A DNA stretch of 64,000 nt, taken from Scandinavium sp036495715 (GTDB lineage Bacteria > Pseudomonadota > Gammaproteobacteria > Enterobacterales > Enterobacteriaceae). The translations under genes were made by a program, and so were the position numbers. Below, piece after piece: positions 45,281-53,339 of this stretch. Each line of letters begins with the position of its first letter. Within the stretch, counting starts at the first letter, position 1. Below the pieces are notes generated by a model. It saw nothing but the letters and a program-made list of their open reading frames with translations. It ran no database searches and was not told where the DNA came from. Location of the stretch: positions 1 to 64,000 of the forward strand of contig DASXML010000087.1 of NCBI GenBank assembly GCA_036495715.1. The letters are read 5' to 3'.

Positions 45281-45570
45281 TGGCCGACTCATTGCGTTGG
45301 ACGCGTGAAGGCGGACGACTGTCACTGCAGGGGGAGCTGGATCAAGATTTTCTGGTTCCCCTCTGGGATGTGCGTGAAGAGGTGACCCAAGGTATCGATA
45401 TTATCGATCTCAGCGCAATTACCCGCGTTGATACTGCGGGTGTCGCGCTGCTGATGCATCTGGTTGCAAGTATTCGTCAGCAAGGGACTTCGGTGAACAT
45501 CGTGGGTAAAAGTGAAAAGATGAACACTCTGGTTCAGCTTTATAATCTCCCGCCCGATCTGATCCCTTAA
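45280..45570 (+). CDS. mlaB: STAS-domain protein MlaB
   Basis: Cytoplasmic STAS-domain subunit that binds MlaF and stabilises the Mla transporter. The 96-residue protein has the STAS motif around DLSAITRVDTAGVALLMHL, with the conserved threonine. It is more divergent from E. coli than its neighbours, but the position and pattern are clear. The stop/start overlap with mlaC (TAATG) indicates translational coupling. Confidence 0.94.
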   Translation: MADSLRWTREGGRLSLQGELDQDFLVPLWDVREEVTQGIDIIDLSAITRVDTAGVALLMHLVASIRQQGTSVNIVGKSEKMNTLVQLYNLPPDLIP

Positions 45571-45591
45571 TTTATTCAATGTATTATTCTT

Positions 45592-45625
45592 AAAAGCCTC
45601 AACGTTTTGTGCGTCGAGGCTTTTT
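45592..45625 (+). terminator. mla operon terminator
   Basis: AAAGCCTC / GAGGCTTT with further CG pairs inside and a following T run, 22 bp past the mlaB stop. Confidence 0.88.
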
Positions 45626-45694
45626 GCTTGTTTAAGACAGCGCCACTTTCCTCTAAGATGTTGGGCTGTTTTCACAATCAGATGAAATTACCCC

Positions 45695-45949
45695 ATGGAA
45701 AATAATGAAATTCAGACAGTGCTTATGAACGCACTCTCCCTAAAGGAAGTCCACGTCTCAGGCGATGGCAGTCACTTTCAGGTTATTGCCGTGGGCGAAC
45801 TGTTTGAGGACATGAGTCGCGTTAAGAAACAGCAGGCGGTCTATGCACCATTGATGGAATTTATTGCTGATAACCGCATCCATGCTCTGTCGATTAAGAC
45901 GTATACCCCACAAGAGTGGGAACGCGATCGCAAACTCAACGGATTTTAA
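45695..45949 (+). CDS. ibaG: BolA-family acid stress protein IbaG
   Basis: BolA-like protein that partners monothiol glutaredoxins in iron-sulfur handling; in E. coli it is linked to acid stress. The 84-residue product has the BolA pattern VHVSGDGSHFQVIAVGELFEDMSRVKKQQAVYAPL and ends AL..KTYTPQEWERDRKL. It lies 57 bp upstream of murA on the same strand. Confidence 0.96.
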   Translation: MENNEIQTVLMNALSLKEVHVSGDGSHFQVIAVGELFEDMSRVKKQQAVYAPLMEFIADNRIHALSIKTYTPQEWERDRKLNGF

Positions 45950-46005
45950 GCTACGGGCGACATGCCGGTAGCAAACTTGAATTCAAATATATAGAGACAT
46001 CACCA

Positions 46006-47265
46006 ATGGATAAATTTCGTGTACAGGGGCCTTCACGTCTCCAGGGCGAAGTGAACATCTCCGGCGCTAAAAATGCTGCGCTGCCGATCCTTTTCGCTGC
46101 ACTGCTGGCTGAAGAGCCGGTTGAAATTCAGAACGTACCGAAGCTTAAAGACATCGATACGACCATGAAGCTGCTGAGCCAGCTGGGAACCAAAGTTGAG
46201 CGTAACGGTTCCGTGTGGATTGATGCCAGCAACGTCAACGTTTACCGCGCACCTTACGAGCTGGTGAAAACCATGCGTGCGTCCATCTGGGCGCTGGGGC
46301 CACTGGTGGCACGTTTCGGTCATGGTGAAGTTTCTCTGCCTGGCGGCTGTGCTATTGGCGCACGTCCCGTTGATCTGCACATTACCGGCCTTGAGCAGTT
46401 GGGTGCAGAAATCAAACTGGAAGAAGGCTATGTCAAAGCGTCTGTAAAAGGCCGCCTGAAAGGCGCGCACATCGTGATGGACAAAGTGAGCGTGGGTGCC
46501 ACAGTGACTATCATGAGCGCAGCGACGCTGGCAGAAGGCACTACGATTATTGAAAACGCGGCGCGTGAACCAGAAATCGTTGATACCGCCAACTTCCTGA
46601 ATACGCTGGGTGCGAAAATCACCGGCCAGGGCAGCGATCGTATCACTATCGAAGGCGTTCAACGTTTGGGCGGCGGGGTTTATAGCGTGCTGCCGGATCG
46701 TATCGAAACCGGTACGTTCCTCGTGGCTGCGGCTATCTCCGGCGGCAAAATTGTGTGTCGTCACGCACAGCCAGATACGCTGGATGCGGTGCTGGCGAAA
46801 CTGCGTGATGCCGGTGCAGATATCGAAGTCGGTGAAGATTGGATTAGCCTTGATATGCACGGCAAACGTCCAAAAGCGGTAAACGTACGCACTGCGCCGC
46901 ATCCGGGCTTCCCGACGGATATGCAGGCCCAATTCACACTGTTGAATTTGGTCGCGGAAGGAACGGGCGTTGTGACCGAAACGATTTTCGAAAACCGTTT
47001 CATGCACTTGCCTGAACTGATCCGTATGGGCGCGCATGCGGAAATTGAAAGCAACACCGCGATTTGTCACGGCGTTGAGAAATTATCTGGAGCACAGGTC
47101 ATGGCGACCGATCTGCGCGCCTCCGCAAGCCTGGTGCTGGCGGGATGTATCGCAGAAGGTACGACGATTGTTGAGCGTATTTACCACATCGACCGTGGTT
47201 ACGAAGGCATCGAAGATAAACTTCGTGGCCTGGGCGCAAACATCGAACGTATCAAAGGCGAATAA
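46006..47265 (+). CDS. murA: UDP-N-acetylglucosamine 1-carboxyvinyltransferase MurA
   Basis: First committed enzyme of peptidoglycan synthesis, adding enolpyruvate from PEP to UDP-GlcNAc; target of fosfomycin. The 419-residue protein has the two-domain EPSP-synthase-like fold, begins MDKFRVQGPSRLQGEVNISGAKN, and has the reactive Cys115 in PGGCAIGARPVDLH, so it is of the fosfomycin-sensitive type. The ATG at 46006 is the family start; the frame is open 30 codons upstream. Confidence 0.99.
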   Translation: MDKFRVQGPSRLQGEVNISGAKNAALPILFAALLAEEPVEIQNVPKLKDIDTTMKLLSQLGTKVERNGSVWIDASNVNVYRAPYELVKTMRASIWALGPLVARFGHGEVSLPGGCAIGARPVDLHITGLEQLGAEIKLEEGYVKASVKGRLKGAHIVMDKVSVGATVTIMSAATLAEGTTIIENAAREPEIVDTANFLNTLGAKITGQGSDRITIEGVQRLGGGVYSVLPDRIETGTFLVAAAISGGKIVCRHAQPDTLDAVLAKLRDAGADIEVGEDWISLDMHGKRPKAVNVRTAPHPGFPTDMQAQFTLLNLVAEGTGVVTETIFENRFMHLPELIRMGAHAEIESNTAICHGVEKLSGAQVMATDLRASASLVLAGCIAEGTTIVERIYHIDRGYEGIEDKLRGLGANIERIKGE

Positions 47266-47281
47266 TATCGCTTCCTGCTAA

Positions 47282-47322
47282 AGGCATCCCCTCGTCAACA
47301 TGACGCGGGGGTGCTTATCTTT
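47282..47322. terminator. murA/sfsB terminator
   Basis: GCATCCCC..CGTCA pairs with TGACG..GGGGTGC, followed by a T-rich stretch (ATCTTTTTT). It lies between the convergent murA and sfsB. Confidence 0.8.
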
Positions 47323-47323
47323 T

Positions 47324-47593
47324 TTACTTCTCTTTCGTTTGTCTTCTTTGCTGCGTTCTGTCGATAAACTCATGTGTTACTGGATCGTGATAGCGCGAGG
47401 GCCAGATAACCCAGGGATCGGTGCCTAAGGCGGTGGCAATAATAACCTCTCCCTTCGGCCACGGACGTGTGAGAGCATTTGCCAGCGTCGATGAGCTAAG
47501 CCCACTTTTGCGGGATTCCGCAGCCAATGACGTTCCTTTTTTACGCAATCCGGCGATGATATCTGCAGGATGCCAGTCGATAAATTTATCCAT
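47324..47593 (-). CDS. sfsB: Ner-like DNA-binding transcriptional regulator SfsB (Nlp)
   Basis: Small DNA-binding protein similar to phage Mu Ner. The 89-residue protein contains the helix-turn-helix GLRKKGTSLAAESRKSGLSSSTLANALTRPWPKGE. E. coli SfsB/Nlp has 92 residues and the same position between murA and ispB; it was linked to maltose gene expression. The frame extends 29 codons upstream, but MDKFIDWHPADIIAG matches the family start and has a GGGAGG site. Confidence 0.92.
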   Translation of the reverse strand: MDKFIDWHPADIIAGLRKKGTSLAAESRKSGLSSSTLANALTRPWPKGEVIIATALGTDPWVIWPSRYHDPVTHEFIDRTQQRRQTKEK

Positions 47594-47780
47594 ACTTCCT
47601 CCCTGTTGATGACCAAACCACGTTGATGTGGTGGCGTGCTTACTATACCGTCGAAAGCGATTAAGTTCTAAAAAGTTCAAGTAAAAGGAAGTGATATTCA
47701 GATTAAATCAAGATCATGTGCGGGGTGGTGAGAGGATTTGATATTTATTGGAACTTTCCCGCGCAGGACGCGGGACGTGA

Positions 47781-48752
47781 TTAATGATCGCGTTGAACAG
47801 CGATATGGGCGAGGGCAACGAGCGCTTCACGCCATGGGGAATCTGGAATTGACCGAAGGGATTGAATGGCTTTGTCTGCTTCTTCTTCCGCGCGCTGGCG
47901 GGTCCATTCTAACGATCCACACTCTGCCATCGCTTCCAGTACAGGTTCCAGTAAATGGCGACCATTACCTTCTTCGATAGCCTGGCGAATCATAGCCGTT
48001 TGCTCCGGCGTACCATTACGCATAGCGTGTAACAGCGGCAGGGTGGGCTTGCCTTCGTTTAAATCGTCGCCCACATTTTTGCCGAGTGTTTCACCGTCTG
48101 CGCTGTAGTCGAGAAGATCATCGATCAACTGGAAAGCGGTGCCAAGATAGCGGCCGTAATCCTGGAGGCCTTTTTCTTGCTCGTCGGTACAGCCCGCGAG
48201 TAAGCCGGAACACTGTGAGGCCGCTTCAAACAGGCGCGCCGTTTTGCTGTAGATAACGCGCATGTAGTTTTCTTCGGTGATGTTCGGGTCGTTGACGTTC
48301 ATCAACTGGAGGACTTCGCCCTCAGCAATAACGTTAACGGCTGAAGACATGACCTCTAGAATTTTGAGTGACCCTAAGCTGGTCATCATCTGAAACGCGC
48401 GGGTATAGATAAAGTCGCCAACCAATACGCTCGCAGCATTACCAAAAGCAGCGTTGGCCGTGGCCTTACCTCGACGCATATCGGATTCATCCACTACGTC
48501 GTCATGGAGCAACGTTGCCGTGTGGATAAACTCAATAAGTGCAGCGATCGTGACGTGAGCGTTTCCCTCATAGCCGACAGCTCGCGCTGCCAGCACTGCG
48601 ATCATTGGACGAATGCGTTTCCCGCCTCCGCTGACGATGTAATACCCTAACTGATTGATCAGTTGGACGTCAGAATTGAGCTGTTCAAGGATTGCCGCGT
48701 TGACACCCGCCATATCTTGCGCGGTTAACTCATTGATTTTTTCTAAATTCAT
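47781..48752 (-). CDS. ispB: Octaprenyl diphosphate synthase IspB
   Basis: Trans-prenyltransferase making the C40 side chain of ubiquinone and menaquinone. The 323-residue protein has the two aspartate-rich motifs LLHDDVVDESDMRRG and QLIDDLLDYSAD and the upstream GGGKRIRP. Same length as E. coli. Divergent from rplU across 257 bp, which holds both promoters. Confidence 0.98.
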   Translation of the reverse strand: MNLEKINELTAQDMAGVNAAILEQLNSDVQLINQLGYYIVSGGGKRIRPMIAVLAARAVGYEGNAHVTIAALIEFIHTATLLHDDVVDESDMRRGKATANAAFGNAASVLVGDFIYTRAFQMMTSLGSLKILEVMSSAVNVIAEGEVLQLMNVNDPNITEENYMRVIYSKTARLFEAASQCSGLLAGCTDEQEKGLQDYGRYLGTAFQLIDDLLDYSADGETLGKNVGDDLNEGKPTLPLLHAMRNGTPEQTAMIRQAIEEGNGRHLLEPVLEAMAECGSLEWTRQRAEEEADKAIQSLRSIPDSPWREALVALAHIAVQRDH

Positions 48753-49009
48753 CGCAAAAGCCGGGCTTAATGTCCTGTTTACCGCTTATCCATAAGGGAT
48801 AACGAAGAGTCTGGGTTACAATTGTAGCTCTGATTGTACTGAAAAAACGACTCAGATAAACGTCACCGTGTGCGTTGTGTTTTTTTTCTGCATGGATTGA
48901 TGATCCCACTTGTCAAAGGCTCACGTTTTGCGTAATATTCGCGCCCTATTGTGAATATTTATAGCGCACTCTGAATCACACGAAGATGTGCGCGGAAGCG
49001 GAGTTTTAT

Positions 49010-49321
49010 ATGTACGCGGTTTTCCAAAGTGGTGGTAAACAACACCGAGTAAGCGAAGGTCAGACCGTTCGCCTGGAAAAGCTGGACATCGCAACTGGCG
49101 AATCTGTTGAATTCGCTGAAGTGCTGATGATCGCAAACGGTGAAGAAGTCAAAATCGGCGTTCCTTTCGTTGATGGCGGCGTAATCAAAGCTGAAGTTGT
49201 TGCTCACGGTCGTGGCGAGAAAATTAAGATTGTTAAGTTTCGTCGTCGTAAACACTATCGTAAGCAGCAAGGCCATCGTCAGTGGTTCACTGATGTGAAA
49301 ATCACTGGCATCAGCGCCTAA
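49010..49321 (+). CDS. rplU: 50S ribosomal protein L21
   Basis: Large-subunit ribosomal protein, 103 residues as in E. coli. It begins MYAVFQSGGKQHRVSEGQ and ends KQQGHRQWFTDVKITGISA. The in-frame ATG 24 bp upstream is rejected because the ribosome binding site GCGGAG lies before 49010. Operon with rpmA. Confidence 0.99.
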   Translation: MYAVFQSGGKQHRVSEGQTVRLEKLDIATGESVEFAEVLMIANGEEVKIGVPFVDGGVIKAEVVAHGRGEKIKIVKFRRRKHYRKQQGHRQWFTDVKITGISA

Positions 49322-49340
49322 GACCTGAGGAGTAGATTAA

Positions 49341-49598
49341 ATGGCACATAAAAAGGCTGGCGGCTCAACTCGTAACGGTCGCGATTCAGAAGCAAAACGC
49401 CTTGGCGTAAAACGCTTCGGTGGCGAAACTGTTCTGGCGGGTAGCATCATCGTTCGTCAACGTGGTACTAAATTCCACGCTGGCAGCAACGTTGGTTGTG
49501 GTCGTGACCACACTCTGTTTGCTAAAGCAGACGGTAAAGTGAAATTCGAAGTTAAAGGTCCGAACAACCGTAAGTACATCAGCATCGTTGCTGAGTAA
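49341..49598 (+). CDS. rpmA: 50S ribosomal protein L27
   Basis: Large-subunit ribosomal protein with an N-terminal tail reaching the peptidyl transferase centre. The 85-residue protein begins MAHKKAGGSTRNGRDSEAKRLG. It follows rplU by 19 bp, with a GAGG ribosome binding site, and ends before a strong terminator. Confidence 0.99.
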   Translation: MAHKKAGGSTRNGRDSEAKRLGVKRFGGETVLAGSIIVRQRGTKFHAGSNVGCGRDHTLFAKADGKVKFEVKGPNNRKYISIVAE

Positions 49599-49621
49599 GT
49601 TTTTCGGTCCGGTAACGGATG

Positions 49622-49651
49622 AAAGCCCCGCAACGTGTTGCGGGGCTTTTT
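49622..49651 (+). terminator. rplU-rpmA terminator
   Basis: Perfect 13-bp stem AAAGCCCCGCAAC / GTTGCGGGGCTTT followed by T residues. Confidence 0.95.
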
Positions 49652-49692
49652 ACATTAGAAGTCCGGAAAATTTCGTACAGGGATAAACGGGC

Positions 49693-50658
49693 ATGAAACA
49701 GCAGGCGGGCATTGGTATTCTTTTGGCGCTCACCACCGCAATATGTTGGGGTGCGTTGCCAATTGCAATGAAGCAGGTGCTGGAGGTGATGGAACCTCCG
49801 ACCATCGTGTTTTACCGCTTTCTAATGGCCAGTATTGGCCTGGGCGCGATTCTTGCCATCAAAGGTAAGCTACCGCCGCTGCAACTTTTCCGTAAGCCTC
49901 GTTGGCTGGTGTTGCTCGCAATCGCCACCGGTGGGTTGTTCGGAAACTTTATTCTGTTCAGTTCGTCTCTACAGTATTTGAGTCCTACCGCCTCGCAGGT
50001 GATAGGTCAGTTGTCGCCTGTGGGTATGATGGTTGCCAGCGTCTTTATTCTGAAAGAGAAGATGCGTGGGACGCAGGTGATTGGCGCAGCGATGCTGCTC
50101 AGCGGTTTGGTGATGTTTTTTAATACCAGCCTGATGGAAATTTTTACTCGCCTGACCGATTACACCTGGGGCGTCATTTTTGGCGTCGGAGCGGCAACGG
50201 TCTGGGTGAGTTATGGCGTCGCGCAAAAGGTGTTATTGCGTCGACTAGCCTCACAGCAGATCTTATTTTTGCTGTACACTTTATGTACGATAGCATTGTT
50301 GCCGTTAGCAAAACCAGGCGTGATTGCCCAGTTGAGCGATTGGCAACTTGCCTGCCTGATATTCTGCGGGTTAAACACCCTGGTAGGTTACGGTGCGTTG
50401 GCGGAAGCCATGGCGCGCTGGCAGGCGGCACAGGTGAGCGCGTTAATCACGCTGACTCCTCTGTTTACGTTATTATTTTCAGACTTATTATCAATGGCCT
50501 GGCCCGATTTCTTCGCCAGACCGATGTTGAACCTTTTAGGTTATCTCGGTGCGTTTGTCGTGGTTGCGGGCGCGATGTATTCCGCCATTGGTCATCGTCT
50601 ATGGGGACGGTGGCGTAAGCGTGAAGCGGTTGTACCGTTACCCCGCTCAGGCGAATGA
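49693..50658 (+). CDS. yhbE: EamA/DMT-family transporter YhbE
   Basis: Inner-membrane protein of the drug/metabolite transporter superfamily, 321 residues with about 10 hydrophobic segments in two EamA repeats (LALTTAICWGALPIAMKQVLE and the second from about residue 150). The C-terminus is basic and cytoplasmic. The substrate is unknown. It lies between rpmA and obgE, 15 bp before the latter, as in E. coli, so the two are probably co-transcribed. Confidence 0.94.
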   Translation: MKQQAGIGILLALTTAICWGALPIAMKQVLEVMEPPTIVFYRFLMASIGLGAILAIKGKLPPLQLFRKPRWLVLLAIATGGLFGNFILFSSSLQYLSPTASQVIGQLSPVGMMVASVFILKEKMRGTQVIGAAMLLSGLVMFFNTSLMEIFTRLTDYTWGVIFGVGAATVWVSYGVAQKVLLRRLASQQILFLLYTLCTIALLPLAKPGVIAQLSDWQLACLIFCGLNTLVGYGALAEAMARWQAAQVSALITLTPLFTLLFSDLLSMAWPDFFARPMLNLLGYLGAFVVVAGAMYSAIGHRLWGRWRKREAVVPLPRSGE

Positions 50659-50673
50659 TTTACGGAGAGTAAA

Positions 50674-51849
50674 ATGAAGTTTGTTGATGAAGCAACGATC
50701 CTGGTTGTGGCAGGTGACGGCGGCAATGGTTGCGTTAGCTTCCGTCGTGAAAAATATATTCCACGTGGCGGCCCGGATGGCGGCGACGGCGGCGACGGTG
50801 GTGATGTCTGGCTGGAAGCTGATGAAAACCTTAATACCCTGATTGACTATCGCTTTGAAAAAGCGTTCCGCGCGGAGCGTGGACAAAACGGTCAAAGCCG
50901 TGACTGTACGGGTAAGCGTGGTAAAGACGTCACTGTCAAAGTGCCAGTCGGTACCCGTGTTATCGATCAAGGTACCGGCGAGACCATGGGCGATATGACC
51001 ACACACGGTCAGCGTCTGATGGTAGGAAAGGGCGGTTGGCACGGCCTTGGCAACACCCGTTTTAAATCTTCCGTCAACCGTAGTCCGCGTCAAAAGACGA
51101 TGGGTACGCCGGGTGACAAGCGTGACTTGCAGCTTGAGTTGATGCTGCTCGCCGATGTCGGGATGCTGGGTATGCCGAATGCGGGTAAATCGACCTTCAT
51201 TCGTGCAGTTTCTGCCGCGAAGCCAAAAGTGGCTGATTATCCGTTTACGACCCTGGTGCCAAGCCTCGGTGTCGTGCGTATGGATAGCGAAAAAAGCTTC
51301 GTCGTTGCCGACATTCCTGGTCTGATTGAAGGCGCTGCAGAAGGTGCTGGTCTGGGGATTCGTTTCCTCAAACACCTTGAACGCTGCCGCGTGCTGTTGC
51401 ACCTCATCGACATCGAACCTATCGACGGTTCCGATCCGGTTGAAAACGCCCGTATCATTGTCGGTGAGCTGGAAAAATACAGCGAGAAACTGGCAGGCAA
51501 ACCACGCTGGCTGGTGTTCAACAAAATCGACCTGATGGACAAAGCCGCAGCAGAAGAAAAAGCGAAAGCGATTGCTGATGCGCTTGGCTGGGAAGATAAG
51601 TTCTACCTGATCTCCGCTGCAAGCCAGCAGGGTGTAAAAGATCTTTGCTGGGATGTGATGACCTTCATCATCGAAAACCCAGTGGCAAAAGCCGAAGAAG
51701 AGAAGCAGCCTGAAAAAGTCGAGTTCATGTGGGATGACTATCATCGCGAGCAGCTTGAAGAAGTGGCTGTTGAAGACGATGAAGATGAAGATTGGGACGA
51801 CTGGGATGAAGACGACGAAGAAGGCGTTGAGTTTGTCTACAAACGCTAA
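50674..51849 (+). CDS. obgE: Obg-family GTPase ObgE/CgtA
   Basis: Essential 50S-associated GTPase linked to ribosome assembly, ppGpp and chromosome segregation. The 391-residue protein has the glycine-rich Obg domain (about 1-158, GGPDGGDGGDGGDV), a G domain with GMPNAGKSTF, DIPG and FNKIDLMD, and an acidic C-terminal tail rich in D, E and W. A TTACGGAGAG site precedes the ATG. Its terminator has been interrupted by an IS4. Confidence 0.98.
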   Translation: MKFVDEATILVVAGDGGNGCVSFRREKYIPRGGPDGGDGGDGGDVWLEADENLNTLIDYRFEKAFRAERGQNGQSRDCTGKRGKDVTVKVPVGTRVIDQGTGETMGDMTTHGQRLMVGKGGWHGLGNTRFKSSVNRSPRQKTMGTPGDKRDLQLELMLLADVGMLGMPNAGKSTFIRAVSAAKPKVADYPFTTLVPSLGVVRMDSEKSFVVADIPGLIEGAAEGAGLGIRFLKHLERCRVLLHLIDIEPIDGSDPVENARIIVGELEKYSEKLAGKPRWLVFNKIDLMDKAAAEEKAKAIADALGWEDKFYLISAASQQGVKDLCWDVMTFIIENPVAKAEEEKQPEKVEFMWDDYHREQLEEVAVEDDEDEDWDDWDEDDEEGVEFVYKR

Positions 51850-51868
51850 TTTGTTGCTCAGTAGTTAA

Positions 51869-51889
51869 AACTAAGGCTCCCATTGGGAG
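51869..51889. terminator. Left half of obgE/dacB terminator, with target duplication
   Basis: AACTAAGGCTCCC (51869-51881) is the exact complement of GGGAGCCTTAGTT at 53324-53336, on the other side of the IS. Together they formed the stem of a bidirectional terminator. The 13 bp at 51877-51889 (CTCCCATTGGGAG) form the left copy of the target duplication. Confidence 0.85.
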
Positions 51890-53315
51890 TAATGCCGATC
51901 AGTTAAGGATCGGTTGATCGATCCAGTGGCTGTGTAAGAATCCGGAAATGCTCCCTCGTTTCCGGATTTTTTTATGCACATTGGACAGGCTCTCGATCTC
52001 GTTTCCCGATACGACTCTCTGCGTAACCCTCTGACATCTTTAGGGGATTATCTCGACCCCGAACTCATCTCCCGTTGTCTTGCCGAATCCGGCACGGTCA
52101 CACTGCGCAAGCGCCGCCTCTCGCTGGAAATGATGATCTGGTGCATTGTTGGTATGGCGCTCGAGCGTGAAGAGCCGCTTCACCAAATAGTCAACCGGCT
52201 GGATATCATGCTGCCGGGCAATCGCCCCTTCGTCGCCCCCAGTGCCGTTATCCAGGCCCGGCAGCGCCTGGGCAGTGACGCTGTGCGTCGCGTATTCACG
52301 CAAACGGCGAAATTATGGCACAACGCCACTGCGCATCCCCACTGGTGCGGCCTGACGCTTCTGGCGGTGGACGGCGTGGTCTGGCGTACACCGGACACCG
52401 CGGAAAATGATGCTGCCTTCCCGCGTCAGACGTATGCCGGACAGCCGGGGCTTTATCCGCAGGTAAAAATGGTCTGCCAGATGGAGCTGACCAGCCATCT
52501 ACTGACCGCGTCCGCCTTCGGGACGATGAAGGAAAGTGAATACACGCTGGCGGAACAACTGATAGAGCAGACGGGTGATAACACCCTGACGCTGCTGGAT
52601 AAAGGCTACTACTCGCTGGGTCTGCTGGATGCCTGGCATCGCGCGGGGGAGCACCGCCACTGGATGATCCCGCTGAAAAAGGGCGCGCAGTACGAAGAGG
52701 TCAGAAAGCTGGGTAAAGGCGACCATCTGGTGAAGATGAAAACCAGTCCGCAGGCGCGTAAAAAATGGCCGGAAGTGGGGGATGAAATGACAGCCCGGTT
52801 GCTGACATTTACCCGAAAAGGGAAGGTCTGCCACCTGCTGACATCAATGACGGATGCGATGCGCTATCCGGGCGGCGAGATGGTCGATATCTACAGTCAC
52901 CGGTGGGAAATCGAGCTGGGTTACAGAGAAATAAAACAGAGGATGCAACTGAGCAGACTCACGGTCAGGAGTAAAAAACCGGAGCTTGTGGAGCAGGAGT
53001 TATGGGGCGTATTGCTGGCTTATAATCTGGTGCGCTATCAGATGATAAAGATGGCAGGAAGCCTGAGAGGTTACTGGCCGAATCAACTGAGCTTCTCAGA
53101 GTCGTGCAGTCTGGTAATGCGGATGCTGATGACGTTACAGGGTGCGTCCCCCGGGCGTATCCCGGAACTGATGCGGGATATGGAAAGCATGGCGCAGATG
53201 GTAAAACTGCCAACAAGAAGAGAAAGAGCCTTCCCGAGAGTGGTAAAGGAAAGGCCCTACAAGTACAGAAAAGCCATATAAAACAGCCAGTCAGTCGCTT
53301 AACTGACTGGCATTA
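51890..53315 (+). mobile_element. IS4: Insertion sequence IS4, complete
   Basis: A 1426-bp element, the length of E. coli IS4. Its inverted ends are TAATGCCGATCAGTTAAG on the left (from 51890) and TAATGCCAGTCAGTTAAG read inward on the right (to 53315), 16 of 18 identical. It encodes one intact transposase. Flanking 13-bp copies (51877-51889 and 53316-53328) match at 11 of 13 positions, the size expected for IS4 target duplications (11-13 bp). The insertion splits the terminator shared by the convergent obgE and dacB. Confidence 0.95.
51974..53281 (+). CDS. IS4 transposase
   Basis: DDE transposase of the IS4 family, 435 residues (E. coli IS4 InsG: 442). It begins MHIGQALDLVSRYDSLRNPLTSLGDYL, has the first catalytic aspartate in TLLAVDGVVWRTPD, the second in TLLDKGYYSLG and the family Y-x2-R-x3-E-x6-K signature in YSHRWEIELGYREIK. 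Every catalytic residue is present and the frame is intact, so the protein may be active. The C-terminus is shorter and different from E. coli IS4. It shares the direction of obgE. Confidence 0.95.
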   Translation: MHIGQALDLVSRYDSLRNPLTSLGDYLDPELISRCLAESGTVTLRKRRLSLEMMIWCIVGMALEREEPLHQIVNRLDIMLPGNRPFVAPSAVIQARQRLGSDAVRRVFTQTAKLWHNATAHPHWCGLTLLAVDGVVWRTPDTAENDAAFPRQTYAGQPGLYPQVKMVCQMELTSHLLTASAFGTMKESEYTLAEQLIEQTGDNTLTLLDKGYYSLGLLDAWHRAGEHRHWMIPLKKGAQYEEVRKLGKGDHLVKMKTSPQARKKWPEVGDEMTARLLTFTRKGKVCHLLTSMTDAMRYPGGEMVDIYSHRWEIELGYREIKQRMQLSRLTVRSKKPELVEQELWGVLLAYNLVRYQMIKMAGSLRGYWPNQLSFSESCSLVMRMLMTLQGASPGRIPELMRDMESMAQMVKLPTRRERAFPRVVKERPYKYRKAI

Positions 53316-53336
53316 CTTCCATAGGGAGCCTTAGTT
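53316..53336. terminator. Right half of obgE/dacB terminator, with target duplication
   Basis: CTTCCATAGGGAG (53316-53328) is the right copy of the 13-bp target duplication with two mismatches. GGGAGCCTTAGTT (53324-53336) is the second arm of the disrupted stem, ending 3 bp before the dacB stop codon. Confidence 0.85.
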
Positions 53337-53339
53337 GTT

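Noticed and set aside
46033..47070. 345-codon open frame antisense to murA
   Set aside because: Shadow frame; no start signal or domain.
50647..51744. 365-codon open frame antisense to obgE
   Set aside because: Shadow of a highly expressed gene; no family recognised.
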